Part shown: positions 1 to 7,199 of the stretch, piece by piece
How positions within the stretch are numbered: the first letter of the stretch is position 1
How the letters are laid out: every line of letters starts with the position of its first letter
Assembly (NCBI GenBank): GCA_035524275.1
Contig: DATKPC010000115.1
Span: 1 to 33,720 of the forward strand
Direction: 5' to 3'
DNA: 33,720 nucleotides
DNA from: DATKPC01 sp035524275
Lineage (GTDB): Bacteria; Pseudomonadota; Gammaproteobacteria; Burkholderiales; Burkholderiaceae_F
The notes under the pieces: model-generated
The model's database searches: none
Seen by the model: only the letters and a program-made list of their open reading frames with translations
What the model was told of the DNA's origin: nothing
Made by a program: the position numbers and the translations under genes

Positions 1-7
1 TAAGAAG

Positions 8-47
8 TGTCACCCATGTCCCCGAACACCTGTTACCTATGTCCCCG
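8..47. repeat. Direct repeat, possible IS terminus remnant
   Basis: A 17-bp unit TGTYACCYATGTCCCCG occurs at 8-24 and again at 31-47, 23 bp apart, with 15 of 17 positions identical. Repeated short units of this kind are typical of the ends of some insertion sequences, where the transposase binds. The transposase would lie left of the window, so this is inference only. The repeat stops about 11 bp before the truncated edge of the neighbouring inverted-repeat element, which would fit an insertion next to it. Confidence 0.35.
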
Positions 48-58
48 GTCTATACACT

Positions 59-163
59 GCGCGGGCGAGGGGAGTCTCGTCGTCGCGATGGCGCACGACG
101 TCCGCTTAGATGACGCCGGAACTCCCCTCGCCCGCGCGAGCGGGAGAGGGGTGGGGGAGAGGG
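59..163 (+). repeat. Truncated REPIN-like element, copy A
   Basis: Only the inner 17 bp of the left arm (59-75) is present. It is perfectly complementary to 121-137. The right arm continues through the purine-rich tail to 163 as in the complete copies. The 45-bp core (76-120) resembles that of copy B at 3260-3304: both begin with TCGTCGTCGC after one base and carry TGACGCCG near the end. The outer left arm is replaced by unrelated sequence, possibly the IS-like repeat at 8-47. Confidence 0.75.
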
Positions 164-201
164 CCGGCGCGATCCGTCGCGCCCGTAACCCGCCGATCCA
201 A

Positions 202-227
202 GCGACGACCTAACGCGACGACCTAAC
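202..227. repeat. 13-bp perfect tandem duplication
   Basis: GCGACGACCTAAC occurs twice without a gap (202-214 and 215-227). The second copy covers the stop codon (223-225, minus strand) of the adjacent molybdopterin-fold gene. It looks like a small local duplication. No function is proposed. Confidence 0.7.
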
Positions 228-762
228 GCGCCGACCGGACGGAGATGCGCACGATGTTGCTGACGTAGCGGCCGCCCTTCTTGTCGCCCGGGACGACAAG
301 GCGCATCGCGCCTTCCGAGGCGCCCAGCGGGCTGCCGTCGCCGGTCGCGTAGGCGACGAGGACCTGCGCCGATCCGCCGAAATCCGGTCTCAGTTCGCCG
401 AGCGAAAGGATCGTTTCGTAGCAGTCGCTGCCCGTCACGACGACGAACTTGCGCAGGATGTCGTTCTTGATCGAGGCGTCGACGACGACCTGGGCGCTCG
501 TCAGCAGGTCGATCAGCGGTACGCCGACGTAGGTCTGCGCGACCAGGCCCGACGAGCCGGCGTAGAAGTCGACCGACTGGCGCGCCGACGGCAGGCCCGC
601 CAGTTCCTCCGCGTCGTAGTTTCGCGGTGACGCGACCGCGCCGCCGAGGTGGAATGCGGGCGCGTAGCCGCCGGGGCACGACTCCGCCCGGGCCGGCATG
701 TTCGCGATGGCGCACAGGATCGAGACGACGGACCCGGCAACGAGACGCTGCTGGACGCGCAT
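223..762 (-). CDS. Secreted molybdopterin-dependent oxidoreductase-fold protein
   Basis: The protein has 179 aa from the chosen start. That start (762) has GGAGGA 8 bp upstream; an in-frame start at 795 would add 11 residues before the signal peptide and is less likely. Residues 1-26 form a signal peptide (hydrophobic core, then PARA before ES), so it should act in the periplasm. The rest resembles the small sulfite-oxidase-fold (Mo-pterin binding) domain: GVPLIDLL, a GSDCYETILSLGEL-type block, and a C-terminal RLVVPGDKKGGRYVSNI block, where the family usually has LVVPGD followed by a basic stretch. It is far shorter than a full sulfite oxidase, and I cannot tell whether cofactor is bound. 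It is divergent from acoD. Fold assignment is fairly secure; the reaction is unknown. Confidence 0.8.
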   Translation of the reverse strand: MRVQQRLVAGSVVSILCAIANMPARAESCPGGYAPAFHLGGAVASPRNYDAEELAGLPSARQSVDFYAGSSGLVAQTYVGVPLIDLLTSAQVVVDASIKNDILRKFVVVTGSDCYETILSLGELRPDFGGSAQVLVAYATGDGSPLGASEGAMRLVVPGDKKGGRYVSNIVRISVRSAR

Positions 763-933
763 GTGGAAATCCTCCGCGGCGGGCGCCGCGTTCATCCGTC
801 CGTGCGACGCGTACGGGCGACGCCTTCACGCGGGCGCGCGGCTTGACCCTGCAGGAAATATACCGTTGAATATTTCGAGTGGCAATGCAGGCGCCACCGA
901 ACCGGGACAGGACCTGCGAGGCCCGATCCAGGT

Positions 934-953
934 TGTACCGACCTGTACCGAAC
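934..953 (+). promoter_or_regulatory. 10-bp direct repeat upstream of acoD
   Basis: TGTACCGACC is followed directly by TGTACCGAAC (9 of 10 identical). A one-helical-turn period is common in activator or repressor sites. It lies about 80 bp upstream of the sigma-54 promoter and in the gap shared with the divergent gene ending at 223, so it could serve either. No binding protein can be named. Confidence 0.35.
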
Positions 954-965
954 TGCGACGGCAGG

Positions 966-982
966 TGTTTCACCCTGGAACA
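966..982 (+). promoter_or_regulatory. Inverted repeat, candidate upstream activator site
   Basis: TGTTTC-ACCCT-GGAACA forms a 6-bp dyad with one mismatch and a 5-bp spacer. Its centre is about 60 bp upstream of the -24 element at 1034. Sigma-54 promoters need an enhancer-bound activator, and acoD genes of relatives are linked to the activator AcoR. Assigning this dyad to an AcoR-like protein is inference; no such regulator gene lies in the window. Confidence 0.4.
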
Positions 983-1033
983 ACCGGAGACGGCGGCGAG
1001 GCGTCCACGCCGGGCGCGCGCCGAAATATCCGC

Positions 1034-1049
1034 TGGTACGCATCGTGCT
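1034..1049 (+). promoter_or_regulatory. Sigma-54 (-24/-12) promoter of acoD
   Basis: The sequence TGGTACG-CATC-GTGCT matches the consensus TGGCACG-N4-TTGCW with the obligatory GG and GC in place and correctly spaced; only two positions differ. It lies 138 bp upstream of the acoD start. Sigma-54 control of acoD is known in Ralstonia eutropha, which supports the call. Confidence 0.65.
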
Positions 1050-1186
1050 GGAAACCGTCCGGACTCGCTGCGCGCCGTCGCCGACGGACCGCAAGGGACG
1101 GTCGGCCCGCCGGCGCGCGCGAGAAGACAGAGGCATCGACCCCGCACCGGATCCCGCACTCGATCCACACGAAAGGAGACCTTGGG

Positions 1187-2707
1187 ATGGCCAGCTTGAC
1201 GCTCAACGGCATTACCGTCGACAACCCGTACAAGAGCCGCTACGACAACTTCATTGGCGGCAAGTGGGTGGCGCCTGTCGACGGCCAGTACTTCGACAAC
1301 CTGACCCCGATCACCGGCAAGGTCCTGAACCAGGTCGCGCGGTCCAACGAGAAGGACATCGCGCTGGCGCTCGACGCCGCGCACGCCGCGAAGGACAAGT
1401 GGGGCAAGACGTCTCCGGCCGAGCGCTCCGGGATCCTGCTTAAGATCGCCGATCGCATCGAAGCCAACCTCAACCGCGTCGCGCTCGCCGAGACGCTCGA
1501 CAACGGCAAGCCGATCCGCGAGACGATGGCGGCCGACATTCCGCTGACGATCGACCACTTCCGCTACTTCGCCAGCGCGATCCGCGCCGAGGAAGGCACG
1601 ATCGCCGAGATCGACCACACGACCTACGCGTACCATTTCAAGGAGCCGCTCGGGGTCGTCGGCCAGATCATTCCGTGGAACTTCCCGATCCTGATGGCGG
1701 CCTGGAAGCTCGCCCCGGCGCTCGCCGCAGGCAACTGCGTCGTCCTGAAGCCCGCGGAGCAGACGCCTTCGTCGATCCTGATCGTCGCGGAACTGATCGC
1801 CGACCTGCTGCCCCCGGGCGTGCTGAACATCGTCAACGGCTTCGGCCTCGAGGCCGGCAAGCCGCTCGCCTCGTCCAACCGCATCGCGAAGATCGCGTTC
1901 ACCGGCGAGACGACGACCGGCCGCCTGATCATGCAGTACGCCAGCCAGAACCTGATCCCGGTCACGCTGGAACTCGGCGGCAAGAGCCCGAACGTGTTCT
2001 TCGACGACGTCATGGCGGCCGACGACGCGTTCTTCGACAAGGCGCTCGAAGGCTTCACGATGTTCGCGCTCAACCAGGGCGAAGTCTGCACCTGCCCGTC
2101 GCGCGCGCTGGTCCAGGAATCGATCTACGACAAGTTCATCGAGCGCGCCGTGAAGCGCGTCGCCGCGGTCAAGCAGGGCAATCCGCTCGATCCGACGACG
2201 ATGATCGGCGCGCAGGCCTCGTCGGAGCAGCTCGACAAGATCGTGTCGTACCTGAAGCTGGGTCGCGACGAAGGCGCGCAGTGCCTGGTCGGCGGCGAGC
2301 AGGCGAAGATGACGGGCGACCTCGCCGGCGGGTACTACGTCAAGCCGACGGTGTTCAAGGGCCACAACAAGATGCGGATCTTCCAGGAGGAGATCTTCGG
2401 GCCCGTCGTCTCCGTGGCGACCTTCAAGGACGAGGCCGAAGCGCTGGCCATCGCCAACGACACGCTCTACGGCCTGGGCGCCGGCGTCTGGACGCGCGAT
2501 GGCAGCCGCGCATTCCGCATGGGTCGCGGCATCCAGGCCGGTCGCGTGTGGACGAACTGCTATCACGCGTATCCGGCGCACGCGGCCTTTGGCGGCTACA
2601 AGCAGTCGGGTATCGGCCGCGAGACCCACAAGATGATGCTGGACCACTACCAGCAGACGAAGAACCTGCTCGTGTCGTACAGCCCGAACGCGCTCGGATT
2701 CTTCTGA
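1187..2707 (+). CDS. acoD: NAD-dependent acetaldehyde dehydrogenase AcoD (AldB type)
   Basis: This 506-aa enzyme oxidises acetaldehyde and related short aldehydes to the acid in the cytoplasm, in acetoin and ethanol breakdown. The start at 1187 has an AAAGGAG Shine-Dalgarno about 8 bp upstream. ALDH motifs are intact: IIPWNFP near residue 165, catalytic Glu262 in LELGGKSPN, and catalytic Cys301 in NQGEVCTC with a second Cys at 303. The C-terminal end is shared with E. coli AldB and R. eutropha AcoD. A sigma-54 promoter precedes it and a DUF779 gene follows after a terminator-like hairpin, the usual partner of this subgroup. ExaC is a close alternative name; substrate range cannot be read from sequence. 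Confidence 0.93.
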   Translation: MASLTLNGITVDNPYKSRYDNFIGGKWVAPVDGQYFDNLTPITGKVLNQVARSNEKDIALALDAAHAAKDKWGKTSPAERSGILLKIADRIEANLNRVALAETLDNGKPIRETMAADIPLTIDHFRYFASAIRAEEGTIAEIDHTTYAYHFKEPLGVVGQIIPWNFPILMAAWKLAPALAAGNCVVLKPAEQTPSSILIVAELIADLLPPGVLNIVNGFGLEAGKPLASSNRIAKIAFTGETTTGRLIMQYASQNLIPVTLELGGKSPNVFFDDVMAADDAFFDKALEGFTMFALNQGEVCTCPSRALVQESIYDKFIERAVKRVAAVKQGNPLDPTTMIGAQASSEQLDKIVSYLKLGRDEGAQCLVGGEQAKMTGDLAGGYYVKPTVFKGHNKMRIFQEEIFGPVVSVATFKDEAEALAIANDTLYGLGAGVWTRDGSRAFRMGRGIQAGRVWTNCYHAYPAHAAFGGYKQSGIGRETHKMMLDHYQQTKNLLVSYSPNALGFF

Positions 2708-2731
2708 GCCGGCGGCTAGACTGATCGTCCG

Positions 2732-2768
2732 ACGCCCTCCCTGCTTGCAGCGGAGGGCGTTTCCTTTT
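2732..2768 (+). terminator. Intrinsic terminator between acoD and DUF779 gene
   Basis: A perfect 9-bp stem (2732-2740 with 2752-2760, ACGCCCTCC/GGAGGGCGT), an 11-nt loop and the T-rich run TTCCTTTT follow the acoD stop by 24 bp. It ends only 16 bp before the next start codon. It may therefore reduce rather than abolish read-through into the DUF779 gene. Confidence 0.7.
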
Positions 2769-2783
2769 GAAGCGAGGTGCAAA

Positions 2784-3200
2784 ATGAGTCTCACTACGGA
2801 GACCAATCCGACGGCCGCGGAAACTCCGGCGTCCGGCGTGACGCCGACGCGCGTATCGGCAACGCCGGCGGCGCTGGACCTGATTGCGCGCCTGCAGGCG
2901 CAGCATGGCGATCTTCTGTTCCACCAGTCGGGCGGCTGCTGCGACGGCAGCGCGCCGATGTGCTTTGGGCGCGGCGAGTTCCTGATCGGGGACAGCGACG
3001 TCCAGCTGGGCGAGATCGGCGGCCAGCCGTTCTACATGAGCCGCTCGCAGTTCGAATACTGGCAGCACACGCACCTGATCATCGACGCGGTGCCGGGCAA
3101 TGGCGGCATGTTCTCGCTCGAGCGTCCGACCGGCCTGCGCTTCCTGACGCGCTCGCGGCTGTTCAGCGACGAGGAGTGGAAGGCGCTGCCGCCGGTGTGA
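2784..3200 (+). CDS. DUF779 family protein, AcoD-associated
   Basis: This 138-aa protein belongs to the DUF779 family, whose genes lie next to acetaldehyde dehydrogenases of the AcoD/ExaC type. The start at 2784 has GAGGT 6 bp upstream; an in-frame TTG at 2745 falls inside the terminator and is rejected. Residues 1-25 are a low-complexity Ala/Thr/Pro stretch without signal peptide. The conserved core has GGCCDGSAPMC (three Cys, a possible metal or redox site), then DVQLGEIGG and a Trp-rich block near FEYWQHTHL. The function is not established. Position suggests a part in aldehyde oxidation, perhaps maturation or redox repair of the dehydrogenase; that is inference. Confidence 0.88.
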   Translation: MSLTTETNPTAAETPASGVTPTRVSATPAALDLIARLQAQHGDLLFHQSGGCCDGSAPMCFGRGEFLIGDSDVQLGEIGGQPFYMSRSQFEYWQHTHLIIDAVPGNGGMFSLERPTGLRFLTRSRLFSDEEWKALPPV

Positions 3201-3215
3201 CATCCTGCGTTGGAT

Positions 3216-3348
3216 CGCCCTCTCCCCCACCCCTCTCCCGCTTCGCGGGCGAGGGGAGTTTCGTCGTCGCAATGGCCTACACCCCGTCAATGGCTGACGC
3301 CGTGACTCCCCTCGCCCGCGAAGCGGGAGAGGGGTGGGGGAGAGGGCG
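3216..3348 (+). repeat. REPIN-like inverted repeat element, copy B
   Basis: Two 44-bp arms (3216-3259 and 3305-3348) are perfect reverse complements around a 45-bp core. Each arm is itself a hairpin: CCCCTC-T-CCCGC, a TTC loop, GCGGG-C-GAGGGG. Two short REP palindromes in inverted orientation with a fixed spacer is the layout of a REPIN, a non-autonomous element moved in trans by a RAYT transposase. No RAYT gene is in the window. It fills the gap between the DUF779 gene and the convergent esterase, where it may also stop transcription. Confidence 0.85.
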
Positions 3349-3397
3349 CCCGCAGACGCGCGACGCCACCACCTCGACCACGCCCCCGCCCCAGACG

Positions 3398-4534
3398 CTA
3401 CGCCGCGTCCTCCGCCACCGCGCACTCGCTGAAGAATCGGATCATCTCGCGCGACGCATCGGGTCCGCGCGAATCGGCATGCGAGCCTTCGCGGCTGCCG
3501 CCGAACCAGGCGTGTCCGCCGCCGTGGACCAGCCAGTGTTCCAGCAGCACGTGTCCGTCTCGATCGCGATGGATCGTTCGCGTGTAGCGATGGCCGCCGG
3601 GCGCCTCGCCGTGCTCGACCGTGACGTCGTCGTCGAACGCCTCGCCGGCGCCCGCATTCGCCGCCGCCGCATGCGCGGCGACGCGCTCGCCGTTGCGCGG
3701 GTGCACCGTGCGATCCTGGTCGCCGTGGAAGACGATCGTCGGGGTCGCGTGCCCCTGCGGCGACGCCGCCGACGGTTCCGCCGCGGAGGGCATCCCGCGC
3801 ATGGCGGCCAGCGCCGATGGCAGGTCGTGCGCGCTCCGGAACGCCAGGCCGGAATGCACGCCAACGGCTGCGTAGAGTTCCGGGTACAGCGTCGCGAGCA
3901 CCGCGGCCATCGCGCCGCCGGCTGAAAGCCCGACGACATAGATGCGGCGCGAATCGACACCGTGGCGCGTGGCGATCTCGCGCGTCATCCCGGCGAGGAT
4001 CGCCGGCTCGCCGTGGTCGCGCTGCTGATGGTCGCGGCGGAACCAGTTCCAGCAGCGCGAGGCGTTGGCGGACTCGGCCTGTTCCGGATACAGGACAAGG
4101 CAGCGCGCGCGCGCCGCGAGACGATTCATCCGCGTGCCTCGCGCGAAATCCTCGGCCGTCTGCGTGCAGCCATGCAGCATCACGACGAGCGGGAGCGATC
4201 GACCGTCGCCGTCGGCCGGCACGTACAGCCGGTAGGTGCGCGCGCCCTGTTCGTGGGCGTAGCTCCCGGCCTCGAAACGTTCCGGGATCCGCGGGCCGGA
4301 CGGCGCGTCGGGGCGCGTCCGACGGGGCGGGCGGTTCTCGTCGACCTCGACGAAAGGTACGTCGATCGCATCGTCGGCCGTCGTACGGGGCACGACGGGA
4401 CGCGTTGCCGCGCCCGCGTCGCCCGCCGCGCGGTGCAGTGCGCGCTGGATGCGCGCCGTGGCCTCGAGAAGCCGCCCCGCGCGCGTCAGTCGCAGGGCTT
4501 CGAAAACGGCACCGGGTAATCCTCTGCCGATCAT
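3398..4534 (-). CDS. PHB depolymerase-family esterase
   Basis: This 378-aa alpha/beta hydrolase belongs to the esterase family that includes short-chain polyhydroxyalkanoate depolymerases and LpqC-like feruloyl/acetyl esterases. The catalytic triad reads Ser204 in GLSAGG, Asp274 in HGDQDRTV and His341 in GGGHAW; the oxyanion HGCTQ motif is near residue 121. No signal peptide is visible, so it should be cytoplasmic. Residues 1-90 form an N-terminal extension rich in Arg, Ala and Pro, seen in Burkholderiales members. It starts 27 bp after the CopG gene and is probably cotranscribed with it. An AAAGGA motif lies about 10 bp before the start. The substrate is uncertain; PHB oligomers or ester xenobiotics are both possible. 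Confidence 0.88.
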   Translation of the reverse strand: MIGRGLPGAVFEALRLTRAGRLLEATARIQRALHRAAGDAGAATRPVVPRTTADDAIDVPFVEVDENRPPRRTRPDAPSGPRIPERFEAGSYAHEQGARTYRLYVPADGDGRSLPLVVMLHGCTQTAEDFARGTRMNRLAARARCLVLYPEQAESANASRCWNWFRRDHQQRDHGEPAILAGMTREIATRHGVDSRRIYVVGLSAGGAMAAVLATLYPELYAAVGVHSGLAFRSAHDLPSALAAMRGMPSAAEPSAASPQGHATPTIVFHGDQDRTVHPRNGERVAAHAAAANAGAGEAFDDDVTVEHGEAPGGHRYTRTIHRDRDGHVLLEHWLVHGGGHAWFGGSREGSHADSRGPDASREMIRFFSECAVAEDAA

Positions 4535-4561
4535 CTCGGATCGTCCTTTGCGCGGGTCGAT

Positions 4562-4984
4562 TCAGCGGATGCGATCGGCGAGCGCGGCCTTCAGCCGCGG
4601 GCTCGCGCGCAGCGCACCGAGCACCTCGATCGAGGCGATGGCCTGGAGAGCAAGCTGCGGCGGCACGTCGTCGTCGATCGTCGCCAGGCCGAGGACCTGG
4701 ATGTGCAACTGCTCGCCGGCCGCGCGCACGGCCTCGAGGTCCTGCCGCGTGTAGCGCTGCAGACCGAGGACCATCGATCGCCGCGCCACCGTTTGCCGCA
4801 GGGCGTCGCCATGTGCGCCCAACTGGTTGCGGATCGCGGTCCGGATGAAATCGGTCCGGTTCGAATAGAAGCCCTCGCGCACCAGCAGGTCGACCTGCCC
4901 GAGGTCGACGAAGCCGAGGTTGATCGTGATCTTCTCGGAATCCGCTTCCTTGCGGCGCGCCTCGACGAGGCGAAGCTTGCTCAT
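4562..4984 (-). CDS. CopG-family ribbon-helix-helix regulator
   Basis: This 140-aa protein has a ribbon-helix-helix DNA-binding domain at about residues 17-55 (KITINLGFVDLGQVD, then SNRTDFIRTAIRNQL). A C-terminal extension of about 85 residues (LGLQRYTRQDLEAV onward) may be for ligand binding or oligomerisation. The start at 4984 has GGAGGG 6 bp upstream; the in-frame start at 5017 lies within the operator-like palindrome region and lacks a site. It precedes the esterase by 27 bp, a pairing also found in other Burkholderiales. It probably represses its own operon. The extension lacks the His/Cys pattern of the nickel regulator NikR. Confidence 0.85.
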   Translation of the reverse strand: MSKLRLVEARRKEADSEKITINLGFVDLGQVDLLVREGFYSNRTDFIRTAIRNQLGAHGDALRQTVARRSMVLGLQRYTRQDLEAVRAAGEQLHIQVLGLATIDDDVPPQLALQAIASIEVLGALRASPRLKAALADRIR

Positions 4985-5014
4985 GCGGCTACCCTCCAGG
5001 CGCCTTCCTAACGA

Positions 5015-5041
5015 CATCCATGCACCATCCGTGTGGATGGT
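5015..5041. promoter_or_regulatory. Palindromic operator candidate for the CopG operon
   Basis: A perfect dyad ACCATCC-GTGT-GGATGGT lies at 5024-5041, 40 bp upstream of the CopG start. A further CATCC half-site at 5015-5019 is exactly 11 bp from the CATCC at 5026-5030. Half-sites one helical turn apart are typical of ribbon-helix-helix operators. It lies in the gap shared with the divergent secreted-protein gene at 5177, so both could be controlled. Confidence 0.55.
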
Positions 5042-5176
5042 AACACGATCTCGCGCTCAAGGCTCCTTCGGCCGCGCCGGCGACCTGCGGCACGCGCGAA
5101 GGGTGCGGACGGAATGTCGAACCGCGCGATTCGGTTGATATTCTTGCGCCCTCATTCGCTTCGGGAAGGGTCGATC

Positions 5177-5563
5177 ATGATGCGTCAAACACTTCGCGGA
5201 ATCGTTCTGGCCGGCTCGCTGGGCTGGCTGGCGATGGCCAGCGCCGAAGACCTGGCGCCGGGGAAGTTCAGCGGCACGATCTCGTTTCCGAAGCAGCGGG
5301 CGTCGGCGACGCTGGAGATCAAGTCGGTCGACGCGGGCAAGGTGACCGGAACGCTCGTCGTCAACGTCAACGCCAAGAACTATCCCTGCAGCTTCGGTTC
5401 GCATGAGCTCGTCGGGACGTTTGCCGACGGCAAGCTGAAGGTACGGCAGCCCGCCGACTCCGGCGGGCCGAAGGGCTGCACGGCAAGCCTGCAACTCACG
5501 CTGCAGGATGCGCACCTCGCCGGCACCTACGAAGGCGACTTTCCTGCCGACTTCTCCAGGTAG
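5177..5563 (+). CDS. Small secreted protein of unknown function
   Basis: This 128-aa protein has a signal peptide of about 23 residues (MMRQT, hydrophobic stretch, then ASA before EDLAPG), so it should be periplasmic or secreted. The start at 5177 has GGAAGGG 6 bp upstream; the next codon is also ATG. The mature part is beta-rich (FSGTISF, ATLEIKSV, KVTGTLVV, LVGTFADGKLKV, LAGTYEGDF), with repeated GT-strand motifs suggesting a small beta-barrel or sandwich. It has two Cys (YPCSFG and KGCTAS) that could form a disulfide. I recognise no named family. It is divergent from the CopG operon and converges on the glycosyltransferase gene. Confidence 0.75.
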   Translation: MMRQTLRGIVLAGSLGWLAMASAEDLAPGKFSGTISFPKQRASATLEIKSVDAGKVTGTLVVNVNAKNYPCSFGSHELVGTFADGKLKVRQPADSGGPKGCTASLQLTLQDAHLAGTYEGDFPADFSR

Positions 5564-5609
5564 GCCGCCAGGCCCCGATGTCCGCGCGGAGCGACTTGCG
5601 GCCGGCGCG

Positions 5610-7199
5610 CTACTTCTCGCGCCGCAGCAGCACGATGGGGCCTTCGCGGTACAGGATGCGATAGCCGTCGAGGTCGGCCGGCAGCCGATCGTCGCGTGTC
5701 AGCGCGAGTTCGCCCGGCTCCGGAGCGCGTGCCGGCGTGCTGCGGCCCGCGTAGGCGCTGAAACTCGGCGCGCCGATGTTCCATTGCACCGCCGGTTCCG
5801 GCAGCGCCCGGGCCGCGAAGCCGGCGCGCTTGACCGGGCCGTTGAGGACCTCGCCGATCCACGGCGCCAGCGCATAGCAGAGCACGAACGCACATAGTCC
5901 AGCGCCCGCAGCGAGAAGCCGCAGGCGCGCCGCCGGCTGCGTCGCGAGCAACGCGATCCAGATGCCCAGCGCACCGAACGCAGCGACGTAAAACGTCGTG
6001 GGCGCCGCCTCGAGCGCGTGCGCCGCGAGTTCGGCGTAGAAGCGGGCGCGCGTCGCGGTGTCGCGCGCCGCGAACGCCTGCAGCAGCCACGGCGCCGCCG
6101 GCGCGATCGCGAGCAGCAGCGTCGGAAACGCCAGCGCGGCGGCCGGGCGTCGGACGTCGTCGCGGTGGCGCGCCAGGAGCACGAAGAGCGGCGTCAGGCC
6201 GTAGAGCGCGTAGTGCGGCAGCTTGGTTCCGGACAGCGAGAAGAACGCCAGCACGAAGCCGCACCACAGCCAGAGGTAGCGCGTCGCGGGCTGGCCGAGA
6301 TCGGCGCGCAGCGCGCGCAGCGCCGCGCCGAGGAGTTCGGTCCAGGGCAGCAGCAGCACCGGCGCGAAGACGACGTAATACAGGATGCTGCCGCCGTGGC
6401 CTTCGAGCGTACCGCTGAAGCGCTCCACGTTGTGTTTCATGATGAAGCCGTCGATGAATGCGCGCCCGTGCACGGCGAGCGCATAGCCGTACCAGGGCGC
6501 GGCGAGTGCGAGGGCGATCACCCATCCGACCGGATCGCCGACGATCCGCAGCCAGCGCCGGACGCGCGAGGCCCACGGCGCATCGCGCTGGAGCACGCAC
6601 GCGAGGAAGCCGACCGCGAAAGGAACCAGGATCGCGATCGGTCCTTTCGTCAGGATGCCGAGGCCGATCCAGGCGTACATGCGACGCAGCGGCGCCGGTT
6701 TGCCGTTTTCCAGGTGACGCCAGAGGTCGAACATCGTGGCGGCCAGCAGCGCGTTGAGGAGGCCGTCGGCGGTTGCCGCATGCGCGATCGCGAGCACGCC
6801 GAGGCTCGTGGCGCCGATCCACGCCGCATAGCGCGCGGTACCGGCGCCGAATCGCGGACGTGCATACGCCAGGATCGCGCCCGCCCACGCGAGGCCGGCG
6901 AGCGCCGAGGGCAGGCGCAGCGCGAACTCGTTGAATCCGAAGCCGCGGACCGCGATCGCCTGCAGCCAGTAGATCAGGATCGGCTTGTCGAAGCGCGGCG
7001 CGCCGTTCAGCGTCGTGGACAGCCAGTCGCCGCTCGCGAGCATCTCGCGCGTCGCTTCGCTGAACGCGCCTTCATCGACGTCGAACAGCGGAAACAGTGC
7101 CAGGGACGGAAGCAGCAGCGCAGCCATCAGCGCGACCGGGGCCCAGTCCCGCAGTCCGCCGCCGGTCGCGCGGGCGTCCGTGGCCACGCCGCTGTTCAC
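5610..7199 (-). CDS. ArnT-type (GT39/GT83) membrane glycosyltransferase
   Basis: This 529-aa multispanning membrane protein has the fold of ArnT and protein O-mannosyltransferases, which move a sugar from a polyprenyl phosphate donor onto an acceptor at the periplasmic face. The hallmark acidic loop is at residues 40-50 (DVDEGAFSEAT), followed by a GAPRFDKPILIYWLQ-type segment; about 10-12 hydrophobic helices follow. A soluble C-terminal tail starts near residue 460. It starts with GTG at 7199, overlapping the PAP2 stop by 4 bp (GTGA), so translation is probably coupled. The acceptor (lipid A, another glycolipid or protein) is unknown; classical aminoarabinose (arn) genes are absent nearby. 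Confidence 0.88.
   Translation of the reverse strand: MNSGVATDARATGGGLRDWAPVALMAALLLPSLALFPLFDVDEGAFSEATREMLASGDWLSTTLNGAPRFDKPILIYWLQAIAVRGFGFNEFALRLPSALAGLAWAGAILAYARPRFGAGTARYAAWIGATSLGVLAIAHAATADGLLNALLAATMFDLWRHLENGKPAPLRRMYAWIGLGILTKGPIAILVPFAVGFLACVLQRDAPWASRVRRWLRIVGDPVGWVIALALAAPWYGYALAVHGRAFIDGFIMKHNVERFSGTLEGHGGSILYYVVFAPVLLLPWTELLGAALRALRADLGQPATRYLWLWCGFVLAFFSLSGTKLPHYALYGLTPLFVLLARHRDDVRRPAAALAFPTLLLAIAPAAPWLLQAFAARDTATRARFYAELAAHALEAAPTTFYVAAFGALGIWIALLATQPAARLRLLAAGAGLCAFVLCYALAPWIGEVLNGPVKRAGFAARALPEPAVQWNIGAPSFSAYAGRSTPARAPEPGELALTRDDRLPADLDGYRILYREGPIVLLRREK

Noticed and set aside
50..2806. A 918-codon open frame on the minus strand opposite acoD
   Set aside because: It runs antisense across acoD and through the divergent promoter region, with Arg/Asp/Val-rich composition and no motif.
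3216..3348. REPIN-like element considered as a simple terminator
   Set aside because: It has no T-run and has a conserved core shared with two other copies, so a repeat element explains it better, although it may still affect transcription.
4850..4875. TTCGAAT-like string reminiscent of a tRNA T-loop
   Set aside because: It lies inside the CopG coding sequence and no cloverleaf can be drawn around it.
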